NCBI GenBank assembly: GCA_051004815.1
Contig: JBPCJY010000167.1
Coordinates: 1-23,370, forward strand
DNA: 23,370 bases
Source: JBBQXY01 sp051004815
Lineage (GTDB): Bacteria > Chloroflexota > Ktedonobacteria > Ktedonobacterales > Ktedonobacteraceae
Direction: 5' to 3'
Shown: piece by piece, positions 22,583 to 23,370 of the stretch
Layout: each line of letters opens with the position of its first letter
Position numbering within the stretch: the first letter of the stretch is position 1
Program-made: the position numbers and the translations under genes
The notes under the pieces: model-generated
Seen by the model: the letters and a program-made list of their open reading frames with translations, nothing else
The model's database searches: none
Told to the model about the DNA's origin: nothing

Positions 22583-22645
22583 ACCTCTTGCAGAGATTGG
22601 CTTATGGAACCTTACTAATTCCATAAGCCAATCTCTGCAAGAGGT
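22583..22645. repeat. Perfect 27-bp inverted repeat between HU and the pdh operon
   Basis: Arms 22583-22609 and 22619-22645 (outer end ACCTCTTGCAGAGATTGG) are perfectly complementary with a 9-base centre. It lies downstream of HU and upstream of pdhA on the same strand, so it could terminate HU transcription; a T-tract appears six bases after the minus-strand hairpin. It does not match the other palindromes in the window. Confidence 0.75.
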
Positions 22646-22671
22646 CAAGACTCTCAGGCAGTGAGGGGAAT

Positions 22672-22747
22672 GGGTGATGCTGTGGATACGCCTCTGTTGG
22701 TATTCCCGAAGAAGCACCCCAGCATCGTATATCCGCAGGGATCACCC
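22672..22747 (-). other. Rod-like imperfect hairpin immediately after HU
   Basis: The ends GGGTGAT (22672-22678) and ATCACCC (22741-22747) pair over 7 bp and include the last base of the HU stop codon. Further inward pairs are CTG/CAG, GGAT/ATCC and ACG/CGT. On the minus strand the tip reads C-TTCG-G, a classic stable tetraloop. Probably the structured 3' end of the HU message. The 76-nt length and 7-bp end stem recall a tRNA, but no T-loop or D-loop is present. Confidence 0.45.
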
Positions 22748-23070
22748 TACTTTTTGACGACAGCGTCCGCGAGTTCTTTTCCGGGGAAGAAACGCACACG
22801 TTCTTTCGCGGGTACCTCGATGGGTTTTTGGTCGCGTGGGTTCACTCCTTTGCGTGCCGCGCTCTGGCGCACTTTGAATGAGCCAAAGCCAACCAAACGC
22901 ACCTCATTACCGCTCTGAAGAGCCTCACGAATGGACTTCAAAGTAGCTTCTAAGGCTGCTTGGGCCTGCTTCTGGGAGATGTCCGCCTGTTGAGCAATGC
23001 GCTTTGTCAGTTCCTGTCTACCAACGGTACTCAGGGTCGATTCGGTTTTTGCCTTTTTCTCTGGGGCCAT
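22747..23070 (-). CDS. hup: HU family DNA-binding protein with short N-terminal extension
   Basis: A small dimeric DNA-bending protein of the nucleoid. I start it at ATG 23070 (MAPEKKAKTE), which follows AAGGAGGA by about eleven bases, a strong site with slightly long spacing. The frame opens earlier at 23154 with unlikely sequence. The 107-residue product has about 16 extra basic and polar residues before the HU core: GRQELTKRIAQQADISQKQAQAALEATLKSIREAL, then VRLVGFGSFKVRQSAARKGVNPRDQKPIEVPAKERVRFFPGKELADAV. The Pro of the arm tip (GVNPRDQKPI) that intercalates in the minor groove is present. It is monocistronic, with its own promoter and a structured 3' end. Confidence 0.95.
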   Translation of the reverse strand: MAPEKKAKTESTLSTVGRQELTKRIAQQADISQKQAQAALEATLKSIREALQSGNEVRLVGFGSFKVRQSAARKGVNPRDQKPIEVPAKERVRFFPGKELADAVVKK

Positions 23071-23173
23071 GGGTTCAAAGTCCTCCTTACAACAATCAAC
23101 GCACGCCGCCTCTCGTCCCAAATTCGTATTGTTGGGCCTGTGAAGCGGCATCACAACCTCACTGCCGTTTAGG

Positions 23174-23202
23174 AGTATAGCACGCGATTCTCAGAAATAC
23201 AA
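23174..23202 (-). promoter_or_regulatory. Candidate sigma70-type promoter for HU, with extended -10
   Basis: On the minus strand TTGTAT (23197-23202) and TATACT (23174-23179) are separated by 17 bases, with TGC directly before the -10. It lies about 100 bases before the HU start codon. The rest of the region up to 23338 shows no gene. Confidence 0.6.
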
Positions 23203-23338
23203 GCGTGTAAACTTGCCCCAGGGCTAGGTTTATGTCTTCCATCGGCCTGGGAAGCCGGTTTACAGCAAACATCCAGACAGAAAATTGGCTTCTTGAGCGG
23301 CCCCAAACCGCCTCTCGACACGTTGTACAAGAGTGCCA

Positions 23339-23359
23339 GGGCGACCGCGAGGGTCGCCC
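23339..23359. repeat. Short palindromic repeat, GGGCGACC family
   Basis: GGGCGACC, a 5-base spacer, GGTCGCCC, followed by CTAC. It shares the plan and the CTAC flank of the repeats at 20342 and 12747. It lies at the window edge. Confidence 0.6.
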
Positions 23360-23370
23360 CTACTATACTA

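Noticed and set aside
22672..22747. tRNA gene or small SRP RNA
   Set aside because: Length and end stem fit a tRNA, but no T-loop, D-loop or anticodon arm is present. The conserved SRP tip (GGAAGGAAGCAG) is also missing.

Overview
The window is a dense stretch of bacterial chromosome with short gaps and mostly minus-strand housekeeping genes. The mix fits Chloroflexota, and Ktedonobacteria would be my guess: a Rpn-type tail, an ANTAR response regulator beside RicT, a compact two-gene E1 pyruvate dehydrogenase, a membrane-anchored kinase-like protein, a GT20 synthase, and frequent long palindromic intergenic repeats. This placement is inference from gene content; there is no rRNA in the window. 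I see no tRNA, CRISPR array, integrase or insertion sequence.

Layout. At 1-387 is the 3' end of a Rpn-like gene. From 3768 down to 467 (minus) runs a likely operon: ANTAR response regulator, RicT/PSP1 protein with an unusual Cys-Gly tail, and a four-helix membrane SPFH protein. At 3926-4993 (minus) is DAHP synthase. Its 245-nt leader holds a consensus promoter, a 22-codon leader peptide reading YSFWYWF, alternative hairpins and an intrinsic terminator, which together look like an aromatic amino acid attenuator. This is the strongest discovery in the window.

At 5503-7802 (plus) are a ROK-family protein and a pseudokinase with a C-terminal membrane helix. Then on the minus strand come a large FtsX-type permease (7843-10596), an isoaspartyl peptidase (10749-11666), an alpha/beta hydrolase lacking its nucleophile (11705-12592), enolase (12773-14098), an unrecognised membrane protein (14199-15380) and RNase PH (15614-16324). 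A GT20 trehalose-6-phosphate synthase-like gene (16731-18317, plus) converges through a 30-bp-stem hairpin on the last operon. That operon, read on the minus strand from 22425 to 18372, is E1-alpha, E1-beta, E2 and a macro-domain protein. HU (22747-23070) lies upstream of it.

How the parts fit: DAHP synthase feeds the shikimate pathway and appears tuned by charged aromatic tRNA. Enolase and pyruvate dehydrogenase are central carbon enzymes (enolase makes PEP, a DAHP synthase substrate). The GT20 enzyme suggests osmolyte synthesis. Several proteins keep a family fold but have lost catalytic residues (the pseudokinase and the hydrolase). Intergenic spaces carry two families of palindromic repeats plus several isolated perfect hairpins.
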